From Pseudomonas sp. MMS21 TM103 (GTDB taxonomy: Bacteria > Pseudomonadota > Gammaproteobacteria > Pseudomonadales > Pseudomonadaceae): DNA of 64,000 bases. Location: NCBI RefSeq assembly GCF_022132145.1, contig NZ_JAJISP010000004.1, positions 186,001 to 250,000 of the forward strand, in the 5' to 3' direction. Shown here in pieces: positions 7,380 through 17,960 of the stretch (position 1 is its first letter; every line of letters begins with the position of its first letter). The notes under the pieces were generated by a model. The model was not told the origin of the DNA. It made no database searches and was given only the letters and a program-made list of their open reading frames with translations. Both the position numbers and the translations under genes were made by a program.

Positions 7380-8300
7380 ATGAGCACACGCCGCCCCGAA
7401 CCCCTGGCCCAGGTCAGCGACTTTGATATCCGCCTGCTCAAGCTGTTTCGCAGCGTGGCGGAATGCGGCGGCTTCTCCGCCGCCGAGAGCGTGCTGGGCA
7501 TCGGCCGCTCGGCCATCAGCCAGCAGATGAGCGACCTCGAACAGCGCCTCGGCTTGCGCCTGTGCCAGCGCGGGCGCGCGGGTTTTGCCCTGACCGAGGA
7601 AGGCCGCGAGGTGTACCGCTCGACCCAGCAACTGCTGGCGGCGCTGGAGAGCTTTCGCACCGAGGTCAACGGCCTGCATCAACACCTGCGCGGCGAACTG
7701 AATATCGGCCTGACCGACAACCTGGTGACGGTGCCACACATGCGCATCACCAACGCCCTGGCGCGCCTCAAGGAACGCGGCCCGGACGTGCGCATCCATA
7801 TCCGCATGACCCCGCCGAGCGAGGTCGAGCAAGGCGTGCTCGACGGCCGCCTGCATATCGGCGTGGTGCCGCAGGCCGGCGCACTGAGCGGGCTCGACTA
7901 CCAGGCGCTGTACGACGAGCGCTCGCTGCTCTACTGCGCGGTCGGCCATCCGCTGTTTTATGTCGACGACCAGCAGCTTGAGGATCAGCGCCTGAATGCC
8001 CAGGACGCCATCGCGCCGACCTTCCGCCTGCCGCCTGAAGTGCAGAGCCACTACCAGGCACTCAACTGCACCGCCAGCGCCTCGGACCGTGAGGGCATGG
8101 CCTTTCTGATTCTCACCGGGCGTTTCATCGGCTACCTGCCCGATCACTATGCCGCGGCCTGGGTACAGCAGGGCCGCCTGCGCGCCCTGAAAGCCAGCTC
8201 GCGCTTTTATGACGTCAGCCTGGCTGCCGTCACCCGCAAGGGCCGCCGGCCGCATCTGGTGCTGGAGAGCTTTCTCGAGGGACTGGCGACGAACGGCTGA
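7380..8300 (+). CDS. bauR: LysR-family regulator of the beta-alanine locus (BauR-like)
   Basis: The 306-residue protein has an N-terminal winged HTH (about residues 12-72, with GGFSAAESVLGIGRSAISQQ) and a periplasmic-binding-protein-like effector domain. It is transcribed away from bauA across 150 bp, the usual arrangement for a LysR activator of the neighbouring operon. The gene order bauR-bauA-bauC agrees with the P. aeruginosa beta-alanine utilisation locus. No strong Shine-Dalgarno precedes ATG 7380. The name rests on context. Confidence 0.82.
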   Translation: MSTRRPEPLAQVSDFDIRLLKLFRSVAECGGFSAAESVLGIGRSAISQQMSDLEQRLGLRLCQRGRAGFALTEEGREVYRSTQQLLAALESFRTEVNGLHQHLRGELNIGLTDNLVTVPHMRITNALARLKERGPDVRIHIRMTPPSEVEQGVLDGRLHIGVVPQAGALSGLDYQALYDERSLLYCAVGHPLFYVDDQQLEDQRLNAQDAIAPTFRLPPEVQSHYQALNCTASASDREGMAFLILTGRFIGYLPDHYAAAWVQQGRLRALKASSRFYDVSLAAVTRKGRRPHLVLESFLEGLATNG

Positions 8301-8325
8301 GCGGCGTCGCCGAAGGGCGGCCTTG

Positions 8326-8395
8326 GCGCGCAGCGACAGTCCGCCAGCTTGTGTGCCGTGCCGATCAACCAGGGTGCACGGCCTGCTGCGAGGGA
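8326..8395 (+). repeat. Copy D of the ~90-bp dispersed intergenic repeat
   Basis: It contains GCGCAGCGACAGTCCGCCAG and, after a variable part, GGTGCACGGCCTGCTGCGAG. These correspond to the two conserved blocks of the copies at 27433, 37588 and 57141. It is the most diverged copy and lies just past bauR. Confidence 0.6.
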
Positions 8396-8577
8396 ACCCC
8401 TTCAGCGCGGCACTTACCAGATCAGGCGGTGATTCATGACATAGGCCGGTCCGGATGCGCCGCCCATGGCGCCTCGGGGCATCGACACACCAGGTAACAA
8501 CCGGGCGGGCGCAGGTGGCGCGCGGGGTGGTCACATAACTATGCTCGTTACCCATGCCGGGTCACCCCGAGGATGCC

Positions 8578-9501
8578 ATGCCTAGCCGTCGCCACTTCAT
8601 CCAGCGCAGCGCCGCCCTGCTCAGTCTTATTGCTGCCGCGCCCTGGTTGGCGCGCAGTGCCTTCGCCCTGGATCCCGGGCAGTTGCTGCAGCGGCAGATT
8701 CCCGGCAGCGACGAACGCCTGCCGGTGATCGGCCTGGGCACCTCACGCACCTTCGATGTCCGCCTCGACGATGCCAGCCTCAGCCCCCTGGACGAGGTGA
8801 TGCGCACCTTTATCAACAGCGGCGGCAGGCTGATCGACACCGCGCCCAGCTACGGCAACGCCGAGGCCGTCAGCGGCGAACTGCTCAGGCGCACCAGTAC
8901 CCAGGACAAGGCGTTTCTCGCGACCAAGGTGTCCGCCACCGGCCGCGAGCGTGGCCTGGCCCAGGTCGCGGCCAGCCTGCGGGCCTTGCAAACCGACACG
9001 CTCGATCTGCTGCAGGTGCACAACCTGCAGGACACCCGCACCCAACTGGCCCTGCTGCGCGAGCTGAAGGAACAGGGCAAGGTGCGCTACATCGGCATCA
9101 CCCATTACCGCGAGTCGGCCCACGACGACCTGCTCGCGGTGCTGGCGAAGGAGCCGGTGGATTTCGTCCAGTTCAACTATTCGGTGGCCGAGCGCAACGC
9201 CGAGAAACGTCTGCTGCCCTACTGCGCCGACCGCGGTATCGCCACCCTGATCAACCGGCCGTTCCAGCGCGGCCAGTTGTTCAAGCGGGTCGAGGGCAAG
9301 TCGCTGCCGGAGTGGGCGATCGAGGTCGACGCCACCTCCTGGGCGCAGCTGCTGCTCAAGTTCATCCTCGCCAACCCGGCGGTGACCGTGGTGATCCCGG
9401 CCACCTCCAAGGCGCGCTACATGGCCGACAACCTGCTGGCCGGCCACGGCCGCCTGCCGGATGCGGCGCTGCGTGAGCGGATCGTTCGCGCGTTCGGCTA
9501 A
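8578..9501 (+). CDS. Aldo/keto reductase with Tat signal peptide
   Basis: The 307-residue protein begins MPSRRHFIQRSAALLSLIAA: a twin-arginine motif (SRRHFIQ) followed by a hydrophobic segment and an Ala-rich cleavage region near residues 28-31. The remainder is an aldo/keto reductase barrel with Tyr in SYGNAE, Lys in ATKVSA and His in QVHNL as probable catalytic residues. The Tat signal implies that it folds, perhaps with bound cofactor, before export to the periplasm. The substrate is unknown. ATG 8578 was chosen over 8554 because it starts the Tat signal and has GAGG upstream. Confidence 0.87.
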   Translation: MPSRRHFIQRSAALLSLIAAAPWLARSAFALDPGQLLQRQIPGSDERLPVIGLGTSRTFDVRLDDASLSPLDEVMRTFINSGGRLIDTAPSYGNAEAVSGELLRRTSTQDKAFLATKVSATGRERGLAQVAASLRALQTDTLDLLQVHNLQDTRTQLALLRELKEQGKVRYIGITHYRESAHDDLLAVLAKEPVDFVQFNYSVAERNAEKRLLPYCADRGIATLINRPFQRGQLFKRVEGKSLPEWAIEVDATSWAQLLLKFILANPAVTVVIPATSKARYMADNLLAGHGRLPDAALRERIVRAFG

Positions 9502-9580
9502 ATCACGGTCGATACTTTTCATAGGTGCGGGGGGCATTGTCCACCGGCAGATATGCGGCCCGTCTTTGAAGGGAACAGCC

Positions 9581-10882
9581 ATGAGCCCAACCCAACGCCT
9601 GGCCGGTGCGATCAATGCCAAACCGGCCGAACTGCTCGCCGCGCTGGGTGCCTTCGGCCTGTTCTTCTGCCTGTTCAGCGGCTATTTCATGCTGCGCCCG
9701 GTCCGCGAAGCGATGGGCATTCGCGGCGGGGTGGAGAACCTGCAGTGGCTGTTCAGCGCCACTTTCCTGGTCATGCTGGTCGCCGTGCCGCTGTTCGCCT
9801 GGCTCAATTCGCGGGTGCCGCGGGCACGCTATATCGACTGGGTGTACGGGTTTTTCATCGTCAACCTGCTGAGCTTCGCCGCGCTGTTTCAGTGGGCCGG
9901 CGACGATATAGGGGCGGCGCGGCTGTTCTACGTGTGGATCTCGGTCTACAACCTGTTCGTGGTCTCGGTGGCCTGGAGCCTGATGGCCGATGTCTTCGAT
10001 GCGGCCCAGGCCAAGCGTCTGTTTGCCTTTATCGCCGCCGGCGCCAGTTGCGGCGGCCTGGCCGGGCCGGCTCTCAGCGCCCTGCTGGTCGACGCCATCG
10101 GCCAGAGCGGCCTGATCTTCTGCGCTGCCCTGCTGCTCGGCGGCGCCGTGCTGGCCAAGCACTACCTGATGGCCTGGCGCGCCCAAGGCGGTGCCGGCCG
10201 CCCCGGCGCACCACCCAGCGAGAACCCGCGCGAGCCGGTGGCGGGCAACCCGTTCAGCGGCATGACCCGGGTGCTGGCTTCGCCCTACCTGCTGGGCATC
10301 AGCGCCTTCGTCATCCTCCTGGCGACGGCGAGCACCTTCCTCTATTTCGAGCAGGCGCGCCTGGTGGCGCTGACCTTTCCGGAGCGCAACCAGCAGATCC
10401 GCGTGTTCGGCCTGATCGACTTCAGCGTGCAGGCACTGTCGCTGCTGGCGCAGCTGTTCATCACCGGGCGACTGGCGGAGAAATTCGGCCTGCGCGTGCT
10501 CCTGGCCGGGGTGCCGCTACTGGTCTGCCTGGGCTTTCTCGGCCTGGCCCTGGCGCCGACCTTCGCCATGCTCGCAGCGCTGATGATCGTGCGCCGAGTC
10601 GGCGAGTACGCCTTCGTCCGCCCCGGCCGGGAAATGCTCTTCGCCCCCCTCGATGCGCAGGCCAAGTACAAGGCCAAGAACTTCATCGACACCGTGGTCT
10701 ATCGCGGTGGCGACGCCGTCAGCGCCTGGGCCAAGGCACTGCTCGACTTGCTCAGCCAGGGCGTATTGCTTGCCGCCCTGGTCGGCGCCGCTTTGGCCGC
10801 CGCGTGGGGCGCGTTGGGCTGGTACCTGGGCGGGCGCCAGGAACAGGCAAAGCCGCAGGCGGCCCCCGAACCGCGTGACTGA
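9581..10882 (+). CDS. MFS / nucleotide-exchanger-like membrane transporter
   Basis: The 433-residue protein has about 12 hydrophobic segments and begins with FCLFSGYFMLRPVREAMG, a signature seen in bacterial MFS proteins distantly related to the ATP/ADP exchanger (Npt) group. The cytoplasmic loop near residue 205 is Pro/Gly-rich. ATG 9581 has AAGGGA upstream. The substrate cannot be predicted. It follows the Tat aldo/keto reductase by 79 bp and may be cotranscribed with it. Confidence 0.8.
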   Translation: MSPTQRLAGAINAKPAELLAALGAFGLFFCLFSGYFMLRPVREAMGIRGGVENLQWLFSATFLVMLVAVPLFAWLNSRVPRARYIDWVYGFFIVNLLSFAALFQWAGDDIGAARLFYVWISVYNLFVVSVAWSLMADVFDAAQAKRLFAFIAAGASCGGLAGPALSALLVDAIGQSGLIFCAALLLGGAVLAKHYLMAWRAQGGAGRPGAPPSENPREPVAGNPFSGMTRVLASPYLLGISAFVILLATASTFLYFEQARLVALTFPERNQQIRVFGLIDFSVQALSLLAQLFITGRLAEKFGLRVLLAGVPLLVCLGFLGLALAPTFAMLAALMIVRRVGEYAFVRPGREMLFAPLDAQAKYKAKNFIDTVVYRGGDAVSAWAKALLDLLSQGVLLAALVGAALAAAWGALGWYLGGRQEQAKPQAAPEPRD

Positions 10883-11114
10883 GATCACCCGTAGAGCCTA
10901 GGTTCTTGCGCAAGATCTGCGGCAGCCACCCTGGCCGGGCTACCGGGGCTCGGCGCCAGAGCGCAAGACACCTCGCCACGCCCGCACATTCCTTGTACCT
11001 AACCTGGATTGGGGTACATCCCCAGCGGTTTTTCTGCGCCTTGCGCTTGTCACCTCGGCGACAGTGGGTTATCAGTGCAGTCGTCTGAAAACCTGACCAC
11101 CGTGGAACCGCCCC
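10883..11114. other. Intergenic region upstream of the TetR gene
   Basis: No gene is seen. A small dyad GGGG-TACAT-CCCC lies at 11011-11023 about 90 bp before the TetR start and could be part of its control region, but nothing else supports this. Confidence 0.35.
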
Positions 11115-11783
11115 ATGACCGTAGAAGTCCCCGCGCACAGCGCCCATGCCGCCGGCAGGCCGGCCGGGCGCATTCGCCAGAAGAACGAAGAAGCCATCCT
11201 TGCCGCCGCCGAGGAAGAATTCGCCCGTCACGGTTTCAAGGGCACCAGCATGAACACCATCGCGCAGACCGTCGGCCTGCCGAAAGCCAACCTGCACTAC
11301 TACTTCAACAACAAGCTGGGCCTGTACCTGGCGGTGCTGGGCAACATCCTCGATCTCTGGGACAGCACCTTCAATACCCTGACCGTCGATGACGATCCGG
11401 CCGAGGCCCTGGCCCGCTATATCCGCGCCAAGATGGAGTTCTCGCGGCGCTACCCCAAGGCCTCGCGGATCTTCGCCATGGAGGTGATCAGCGGCGGCGA
11501 GTGCCTGTCGGCGTTCTTCAACCAGGACTACCAGAGCTGGTTCCGCGGCCGCGCCGCGGTGTTCGAAGCCTGGATCGCAGCCGGCAAGATGGACCCGGTC
11601 GACCCGGTACACCTGATCTTCCTGCTGTGGGGTAGCACCCAGCATTACGCCGACTTCGCCTCGCAGATCTGCCGGGTCACCGGGCGCACGCGCCTGACCA
11701 AGCAGGACTTTGAAGTGGCCAGCGACAACCTGGTGCGCATCATCCTCAAGGGCTGCGGCCTGACCCCGCCCGCCACAGCCTGA
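11115..11783 (+). CDS. TetR-family regulator, RutR/YcdC-like
   Basis: The 222-residue protein has a TetR HTH at about residues 25-70 (GTSMNTIAQTVGLPKANLHYYF) and a C-terminal ligand domain resembling the RutR group that senses pyrimidine or related metabolites. The purine deaminase genes downstream make a nucleobase ligand plausible, but this is inference. Its stop codon overlaps the start of the next gene in TGATG, so the two are translationally coupled. Confidence 0.85.
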   Translation: MTVEVPAHSAHAAGRPAGRIRQKNEEAILAAAEEEFARHGFKGTSMNTIAQTVGLPKANLHYYFNNKLGLYLAVLGNILDLWDSTFNTLTVDDDPAEALARYIRAKMEFSRRYPKASRIFAMEVISGGECLSAFFNQDYQSWFRGRAAVFEAWIAAGKMDPVDPVHLIFLLWGSTQHYADFASQICRVTGRTRLTKQDFEVASDNLVRIILKGCGLTPPATA

Positions 11784-12367
11784 TGCCCTACACCCTGCTC
11801 GGCCCTTGCGACTACCGCGAGGAGATCCGCAAGAGCCGCTTCCTCGCCCTCGCCGCGCCGGTGGCCAGCGCCGCCGAGGCGCAGGCGTTCATCGCGCGCG
11901 TCAGCGATCCCGGCGCCTCGCACAACTGCTGGGCCTGGAAGGTCGGCGACCAGTACCGGTTCAGCGACGACGGCGAACCCGGCGGCACCGCCGGGCGGCC
12001 GATCCTCGCCGCCATCGAAAGCCAGGACTGCGACCAGGTCGCGGTGCTGGTGATCCGCTGGTACGGCGGCATCCAGCTCGGCACCGGCGGCTTGGCCCGC
12101 GCCTATGGCGGCAGTGCCAACAAGTGTTTGCAGGGCGGCCAACGCCGCGAACTGGTAACGCGCACTCGCTGCGCCTGCCACTGCGGCTTCGCCGAGCTGG
12201 CGCTGCTCAAGGCGCGCCTGAGCGAACTGGACGCCGTGCTGGACAGCGAGACCTTCGATGCCAGCGGCGCCGAACTGCACTTGGCGGTGCCCGAAGCGCG
12301 TTTCGCCGAACTGCAGCGGCTGCTGGCCGATATCAGCCGCGGACGCAGCACGCTACGCCGGCTGTAG
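11783..12367 (+). CDS. YigZ / IMPACT-family protein (UPF0029)
   Basis: The 194-residue protein has the N-terminal IMPACT domain with FSDDGEPGGTAGRPIL near residue 55 and VIRWYGGIQLGTGGLARAY near residue 90, both diagnostic. The C-terminal domain is of EF-G-domain-V type. Bacterial members are widely conserved but of uncertain function, possibly linked to ribosome-associated stress control. The start overlaps the TetR stop. Confidence 0.9.
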   Translation: MPYTLLGPCDYREEIRKSRFLALAAPVASAAEAQAFIARVSDPGASHNCWAWKVGDQYRFSDDGEPGGTAGRPILAAIESQDCDQVAVLVIRWYGGIQLGTGGLARAYGGSANKCLQGGQRRELVTRTRCACHCGFAELALLKARLSELDAVLDSETFDASGAELHLAVPEARFAELQRLLADISRGRSTLRRL

Positions 12368-12439
12368 GTGAATGCGCCAAGACTTATCGACTGGTATCAA
12401 GCAGCCCGACTCAACCCATACCCCCTGGAGCAAACCCCC

Positions 12440-13126
12440 ATGACCTCGACTCGAACCGCCCTGATCATCGGCGCCTCCCGTGGCCTCGGCCTCGGCCTGG
12501 TCAAGCAGCTGCACGCCGATGGCTGGAAGGTCATCGCCACCGTGCGCGACCGGCAACGCGCCGAGGCGTTGCAGGCCGTGCCGGGCGTGCGCATCGAGAC
12601 GCTGGACATCGACGACGGCGCCGCCCTGGAAACCCTGGCCGGGCGCCTGCAGGGCGTGGTTTTCGACCTCCTGCTGATTAATGCCGGCATCCTCGGCCCG
12701 GCGCATCAGTCGACCGACGCGGCCACAGCCGCCGAACTGGGCCAGCTGTTCATGACCAACGCCGTCGCGCCGATTCGCCTGGCCGAACGCCTGATCGAGC
12801 AGATCCGCCCGGCTAGCGGTGTGCTGGCATTCATGAGTTCGGTGCTCGGCAGCGTGGCCAATCCAGAGGGCGCCGAGTTGGCGCTGTACAAGGCGAGCAA
12901 GGCCGCCCTCAACTCGCTGACCAACAGCCTGGTCTGCAGCCTGGCCGAACCGCGCCCGACGGTATTGTCGCTGCACCCGGGCTGGGTCAAGACCGAGATG
13001 GGCGGTGCCGGCGCCAGCCTGGAGATAGCCACCAGCTGCCGCGGCCTGGTGACGCAGATCGAGCGGCATGCCGGGCGTGGCGGCCATCATTTCGTCGACT
13101 ACCTGGGACAGGCCATCCCCTGGTGA
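12440..13126 (+). CDS. Short-chain dehydrogenase/reductase
   Basis: The 228-residue SDR has the nucleotide-binding motif GASRGLGLG near residue 11 and the active-site YKASK near residue 148. Ser in FMSSVLGS is the usual partner. It resembles the CsgA/YwfD-like small SDRs; the substrate is unknown. ATG 12440 has GGAG upstream and removes a 24-residue unconserved leader starting at 12368. Confidence 0.87.
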   Translation: MTSTRTALIIGASRGLGLGLVKQLHADGWKVIATVRDRQRAEALQAVPGVRIETLDIDDGAALETLAGRLQGVVFDLLLINAGILGPAHQSTDAATAAELGQLFMTNAVAPIRLAERLIEQIRPASGVLAFMSSVLGSVANPEGAELALYKASKAALNSLTNSLVCSLAEPRPTVLSLHPGWVKTEMGGAGASLEIATSCRGLVTQIERHAGRGGHHFVDYLGQAIPW

Positions 13127-13257
13127 ACCGCGCCACCGGTTGATCCTGACCGACAGGACAGGTATCTTCAGCGGCACGCCATCCGGCGCACCTGGATCAG
13201 CAGACAGGGTCAACACTGAGCTGGCTAACCTGAACTCACCCTCAGAGGAGCCTGCCC

Positions 13258-14613
13258 ATGGCAGCTACCCGCATCTGGATCAAGAACCCCCTGGCCGTCT
13301 TCACCGCCAACCAGCTCGACGCCGCTGGCGGCCTGGTGATCGACAATGGCCTGATCTGCGAACTGCTCGGCGCCGGCCAGCAACCTTCGCATCCCTGCGA
13401 TCAGGTGTTCGACGCCCGCGAGCATGTGCTGTTGCCGGGGCTGATCAACACCCATCATCACTTCTACCAGACCCTTACCCGCGCCTGGGCACCGGTGGTC
13501 AACCAGCCGCTGTTCCCCTGGCTGCAGACCCTCTATCCGGTATGGGCGCGCCTGACCCCGGACAAGCTCGCGCTGGCCAGCAAGGTGGCCCTGGCCGAAC
13601 TGCTGCTGTCCGGTTGCAGCACCGCGGCGGACCATCATTACCTGTTCCCGGACGGCCTGGAGCACGCCATCGACGTGCAGGTCGAGGCGGTGCGCGAGCT
13701 GGGCATGCGCGCCATGCTCACCCGCGGCTCGATGAGCCTGGGCGAGGCCGACGGCGGCCTGCCGCCGCAGCAGACGGTGCAGCAGGGCGAGGTGATCCTG
13801 GCCGACAGCCAGCGCCTGATTCGCCAGTACCATGAGCGCGGCGCCGGTGCGCAGATCCAGATCGCCCTGGCGCCCTGCTCGCCGTTCTCGGTGACGCCGG
13901 AGATCATGCGCCAGAGCGCCGAACTGGCCGAGGAACTGGACGTGCGCCTGCACACTCACCTGGCCGAGACCCTCGACGAGGAGGACTTCTGCCTGCAGCG
14001 CTTCGGCCTGCGCACCGTGGATTATCTGCACAGCGTCGGCTGGCTCGGCCCGCGCACCTGGCTGGCCCACGGCATCCACTTCAACCCGGACGAGATCGCC
14101 CGCCTCGGCGCCGCCGGCACCGGCATCAGCCATTGCCCCAGCTCGAACATGCGCCTGGCCTCGGGCATCTGCCCGACCCTCGACCTGCAGGCGGCTGGCG
14201 CGCCGATCGGCCTCGGCGTCGACGGCTCGGCGTCCAACGATGCCTCCAACATGATCCTCGAGACGCGCCAGGCCCTGTACCTGCAACGCCTGCGCTACGG
14301 CGCCGAGAAGATCACCCCGCAGCTGGTGCTGGGCTGGGCCACGCAAGGCTCGGCACGCCTGCTCGGGCGCAGCGATATCGGCGAACTGGCGGTCGGCAAG
14401 CAGGCCGACCTGGCGCTGTTCAAGCTCGACGAGCTGCGTTTCTCCGGCAGCCACGACCCGCTCTCGGCCCTGCTGCTGTGCGGTGCCGACCGCGCCGACC
14501 GGATGATGATCGGCGGTCAGTGGCGGGTGATCGACGGCCAGATCGAAGGCCTGGACGTGGCGCAATTGATCGCCGATCACCGTCAGGCCGCACGCGAGTT
14601 GATCGCCGGTTAG
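13258..14613 (+). CDS. 8-oxoguanine deaminase (amidohydrolase superfamily)
   Basis: The 451-residue amidohydrolase has metal ligands H66 and H68 in NTHHHFYQ, a central HTHLAE, a catalytic HGIHF segment and the late Asp in GVDGSASND. These fit the ATZ/TRZ-like deaminases. The sequence resembles the Pseudomonas enzyme characterised as an 8-oxoguanine deaminase, which converts 8-oxoguanine to uric acid and ammonia. Its neighbour is an adenine deaminase, so both may serve purine salvage or removal of oxidised purines. The AGAGGAG ribosome site is strong. Confidence 0.87.
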   Translation: MAATRIWIKNPLAVFTANQLDAAGGLVIDNGLICELLGAGQQPSHPCDQVFDAREHVLLPGLINTHHHFYQTLTRAWAPVVNQPLFPWLQTLYPVWARLTPDKLALASKVALAELLLSGCSTAADHHYLFPDGLEHAIDVQVEAVRELGMRAMLTRGSMSLGEADGGLPPQQTVQQGEVILADSQRLIRQYHERGAGAQIQIALAPCSPFSVTPEIMRQSAELAEELDVRLHTHLAETLDEEDFCLQRFGLRTVDYLHSVGWLGPRTWLAHGIHFNPDEIARLGAAGTGISHCPSSNMRLASGICPTLDLQAAGAPIGLGVDGSASNDASNMILETRQALYLQRLRYGAEKITPQLVLGWATQGSARLLGRSDIGELAVGKQADLALFKLDELRFSGSHDPLSALLLCGADRADRMMIGGQWRVIDGQIEGLDVAQLIADHRQAARELIAG

Positions 14614-14647
14614 CGATGGCCAATGCGCATGCGCCATCTACGGAACC

Positions 14648-14701
14648 GTAGGGCGGGTGCAACCCGCCAATTTGTCATGCGGCGGGTTGCACCCGCCCTA
14701 C
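14648..14701. repeat. Perfect 21-bp inverted repeat between the two deaminase genes
   Basis: The left arm (14648-14668) begins GTAGGGCGGGTGCAACCCG and the right arm (14681-14701) is its exact reverse complement, with a 12-base loop. The GTAGGGCGGGT...ACCCGCCCTAC form is common as an extragenic palindrome in Pseudomonas and other proteobacteria. It may attenuate read-through from the upstream gene. Confidence 0.8.
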
Positions 14702-14734
14702 GCGGTTAAACTCATCAGCAACCACGCCCAATAG

Positions 14735-15694
<960 letters not shown>

Positions 15695-15833
15695 GTACCC
15701 TGTAGTTTGCTCGTCCGGCGCCGACACACAAGGTGCATGTTGAACAGATGATCAGAAAAAATAATGGCTAAATAATGGCTATCTCTGTTATCTATCTCAT
15801 CTGCCACTTGCTGTCGCCGAGAATGCCGACCCG

Positions 15834-16604
15834 ATGAAACAGTCCATGCTCACCTGCCCAAGTGCCCGCGCCCTGCTCTTAGCTGTGCTGGCCAGCTGCG
15901 CGCAGGTGGCCGGAGCGGTCGACGAAGTCCGTATCGTCACCGAGGAGCTGCCGCCCTACAACATGACCCGGGACGGCCAGCTCACCGGCATGAGTACCGA
16001 AGTGGTGCAGGCCGTGCTCAAGGAAATCGGCCTGCAGGCGAGTATCCAGTCGATGCCCTGGGCACGTGCCTACGACATCGCGCAGAACGCGGAAAACGTG
16101 CTGATCTACTCGATCACCCGCACCGCCCAGCGCGAGAGCCTGTTCAAGTGGGTCGGCGTGATCGCGCCGATGCATTGGTACCTGTACGCGCGGCCCGAGA
16201 GCAAAATCAGCCTCGACAACCTCGACCAGGCGCGCCAGTACCAGATCGCCACGGTCAAGGACGACGCCGGCGAGCAGTACCTGGAAGCCAAGGGGTTCAT
16301 GGTCGGCAAGAACCTGCAGTCGAACAACAAGTACAAATACAACTACGAAAAATTCAAGCTCGGCCGGGTCGATCTGTGGATCTCCATCGAGCTGAACGCC
16401 CTGTATCTGATCCGCCAGGCAGGCGAGGATCCGGCCACAATGGTGGTGCCCGTGCTGAGCCTGCCCGACCTCGGCGGTGGCGACGGACTGAACATGGCCT
16501 TCAGCCTGCAAACCACGGACGCCGTCGTCGAGCGCTTCCGCCAGGGTCTGCAGACCATCCGCAGCAACGGCACCTACGACGCCATCGCCAGGAAGTGGTT
16601 GTAG
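15834..16604 (+). CDS. Periplasmic solute-binding protein (SBP_bac_3 family)
   Basis: The 256-residue protein has a signal peptide (to about residue 28, cleaving after VAGA) and a family-3 amino-acid-binding fold starting VRIVTEELPPYNM. No ABC permease or ATPase gene is nearby. The next gene, one base downstream, encodes a diguanylate cyclase, and the gene after that is a paralogue of this one sharing PWARAYD and FKWVG. This suggests a sensory role, delivering a ligand signal to the cyclase, rather than transport. Confidence 0.85.
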   Translation: MKQSMLTCPSARALLLAVLASCAQVAGAVDEVRIVTEELPPYNMTRDGQLTGMSTEVVQAVLKEIGLQASIQSMPWARAYDIAQNAENVLIYSITRTAQRESLFKWVGVIAPMHWYLYARPESKISLDNLDQARQYQIATVKDDAGEQYLEAKGFMVGKNLQSNNKYKYNYEKFKLGRVDLWISIELNALYLIRQAGEDPATMVVPVLSLPDLGGGDGLNMAFSLQTTDAVVERFRQGLQTIRSNGTYDAIARKWL

Positions 16605-16605
16605 C

Positions 16606-17940
16606 GTGTTTGGCCTGCCGGCAAGCAAGGTGAGCCACCCCCGGCCCACGGGCTCGCTTGGTCGGCACCTGGTACTGGCGACCCTGTTGTTTTGCCTGGT
16701 CTTCACCCTGATCACGGTCGCCGTGCGCACCTGGTCGGCATGGCAGAGCAACCTGGCCGCGATGACCAGCGAACTGACCCTGATCGATCAGGTGTTCCAG
16801 CGCACGCTGGCCAAGGCGCTCTGGGAAGTCGATCGCGAATCCTTGCAGACCCAATTCGACAGCCTTGCCCAGGCGGCCCCGGTGGGCCGGGTGGAGCTGC
16901 GGATTCTGCGCGCCGGACGTCCGGCCGAAATACTCGAGAAGCAGCGCGGATCGCCCTCGACCTCAGCCCTGGCGCCCACGCTCCAGCACTTGCTGATCTA
17001 CGCCCCCTACCCCGGTGCCAGCGAGACGGTCGGCGAGCTGACCCTCGAAGGCGATGAGCCGCTGCTCTGGCAGCGCCTGCAAAGGGAAGTGGCCAGCATC
17101 GTCGTCACCCAGATCATCCAGTCGCTGCTGCTGGCGGGGCTGATCATGTGGATGTTCAATCGCTCGGTCACCGTGCACGTGCAGCACATCGCCCGCCACC
17201 TCAACCAGCTGTCCCCCGCCAATCTCAGGCAGACCCTGCGCCTCGGGCGCTCAGCGGCGCACCACGATGAACTGAGTCTGCTGGAGGCGGGTGTCAACGA
17301 CCTGCAAGACAAGCTGTCGACCTACCTCGAGCGGCAGCGCCAGGACGAAAACGACCTGGCGGTGCACCGCGACCACCTGGCCGAACTGGTCGAGGCCCGT
17401 ACGACCGAGCTGAGCACGGCCAATAGGCGCCTGGAGGAACTGTCACGCAGCGACCCACTGACCGGGCTGGCCAACCGCCGGCATTTCGACGAACTCAAGG
17501 ACATCGAGTTTCGCCGTGCCTTGCGCCTGGGCCACCCGCTGTCGGTGCTGATGTGCGACCTGGATTGCTTCAAGCTGTACAACGACACTTATGGCCATGC
17601 TCTTGGCGATCAATGCCTGCAAGCGGTGGCCACCACCCTGAACCGGGTGTTCGCCCGCGCCGGCGAACTGGTGGCGCGAATCGGCGGCGAAGAATTTGCC
17701 GTGTTGCTGCCGGGCGCCGATGCGCTTGCTGCACGCACGGCCGCAGAGTGGCTGCGTCAGGAGCTGGCGGTGCTGGCGATCGAACACAGCAGCTCGCCGG
17801 TGGCCGCCTATGTGACGCTGAGCATCGGCGTCGCCCAGTTCGAGCCGGAGACGATGGACCATTTCGATTTACTCATGCTGCGCGCCGACCAGGCCCTGTA
17901 CCGGGCCAAGCATCTGGGGCGCGATCGCATCGCCGTTTGA
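16606..17940 (+). CDS. Membrane diguanylate cyclase with periplasmic sensor (GGDEF)
   Basis: The 444-residue protein starts at GTG 16606, one base after the preceding stop. It has a membrane helix near residues 22-45, a periplasmic region of about 120 residues, a second helix near 165-183, a HAMP-like linker and coiled coil to about 275, and a GGDEF domain to the end. The active site is G360-G361-E362-E363-F364, a competent variant. DPLTGLANRR is intact, so it should make cyclic di-GMP. No RxxD inhibitory site is obvious upstream of GGEEF. The paralogous binding proteins on either side are likely partners. Confidence 0.9.
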   Translation: MFGLPASKVSHPRPTGSLGRHLVLATLLFCLVFTLITVAVRTWSAWQSNLAAMTSELTLIDQVFQRTLAKALWEVDRESLQTQFDSLAQAAPVGRVELRILRAGRPAEILEKQRGSPSTSALAPTLQHLLIYAPYPGASETVGELTLEGDEPLLWQRLQREVASIVVTQIIQSLLLAGLIMWMFNRSVTVHVQHIARHLNQLSPANLRQTLRLGRSAAHHDELSLLEAGVNDLQDKLSTYLERQRQDENDLAVHRDHLAELVEARTTELSTANRRLEELSRSDPLTGLANRRHFDELKDIEFRRALRLGHPLSVLMCDLDCFKLYNDTYGHALGDQCLQAVATTLNRVFARAGELVARIGGEEFAVLLPGADALAARTAAEWLRQELAVLAIEHSSSPVAAYVTLSIGVAQFEPETMDHFDLLMLRADQALYRAKHLGRDRIAV

Positions 17941-17960
17941 TAACCACACCGAGGCCCCTC

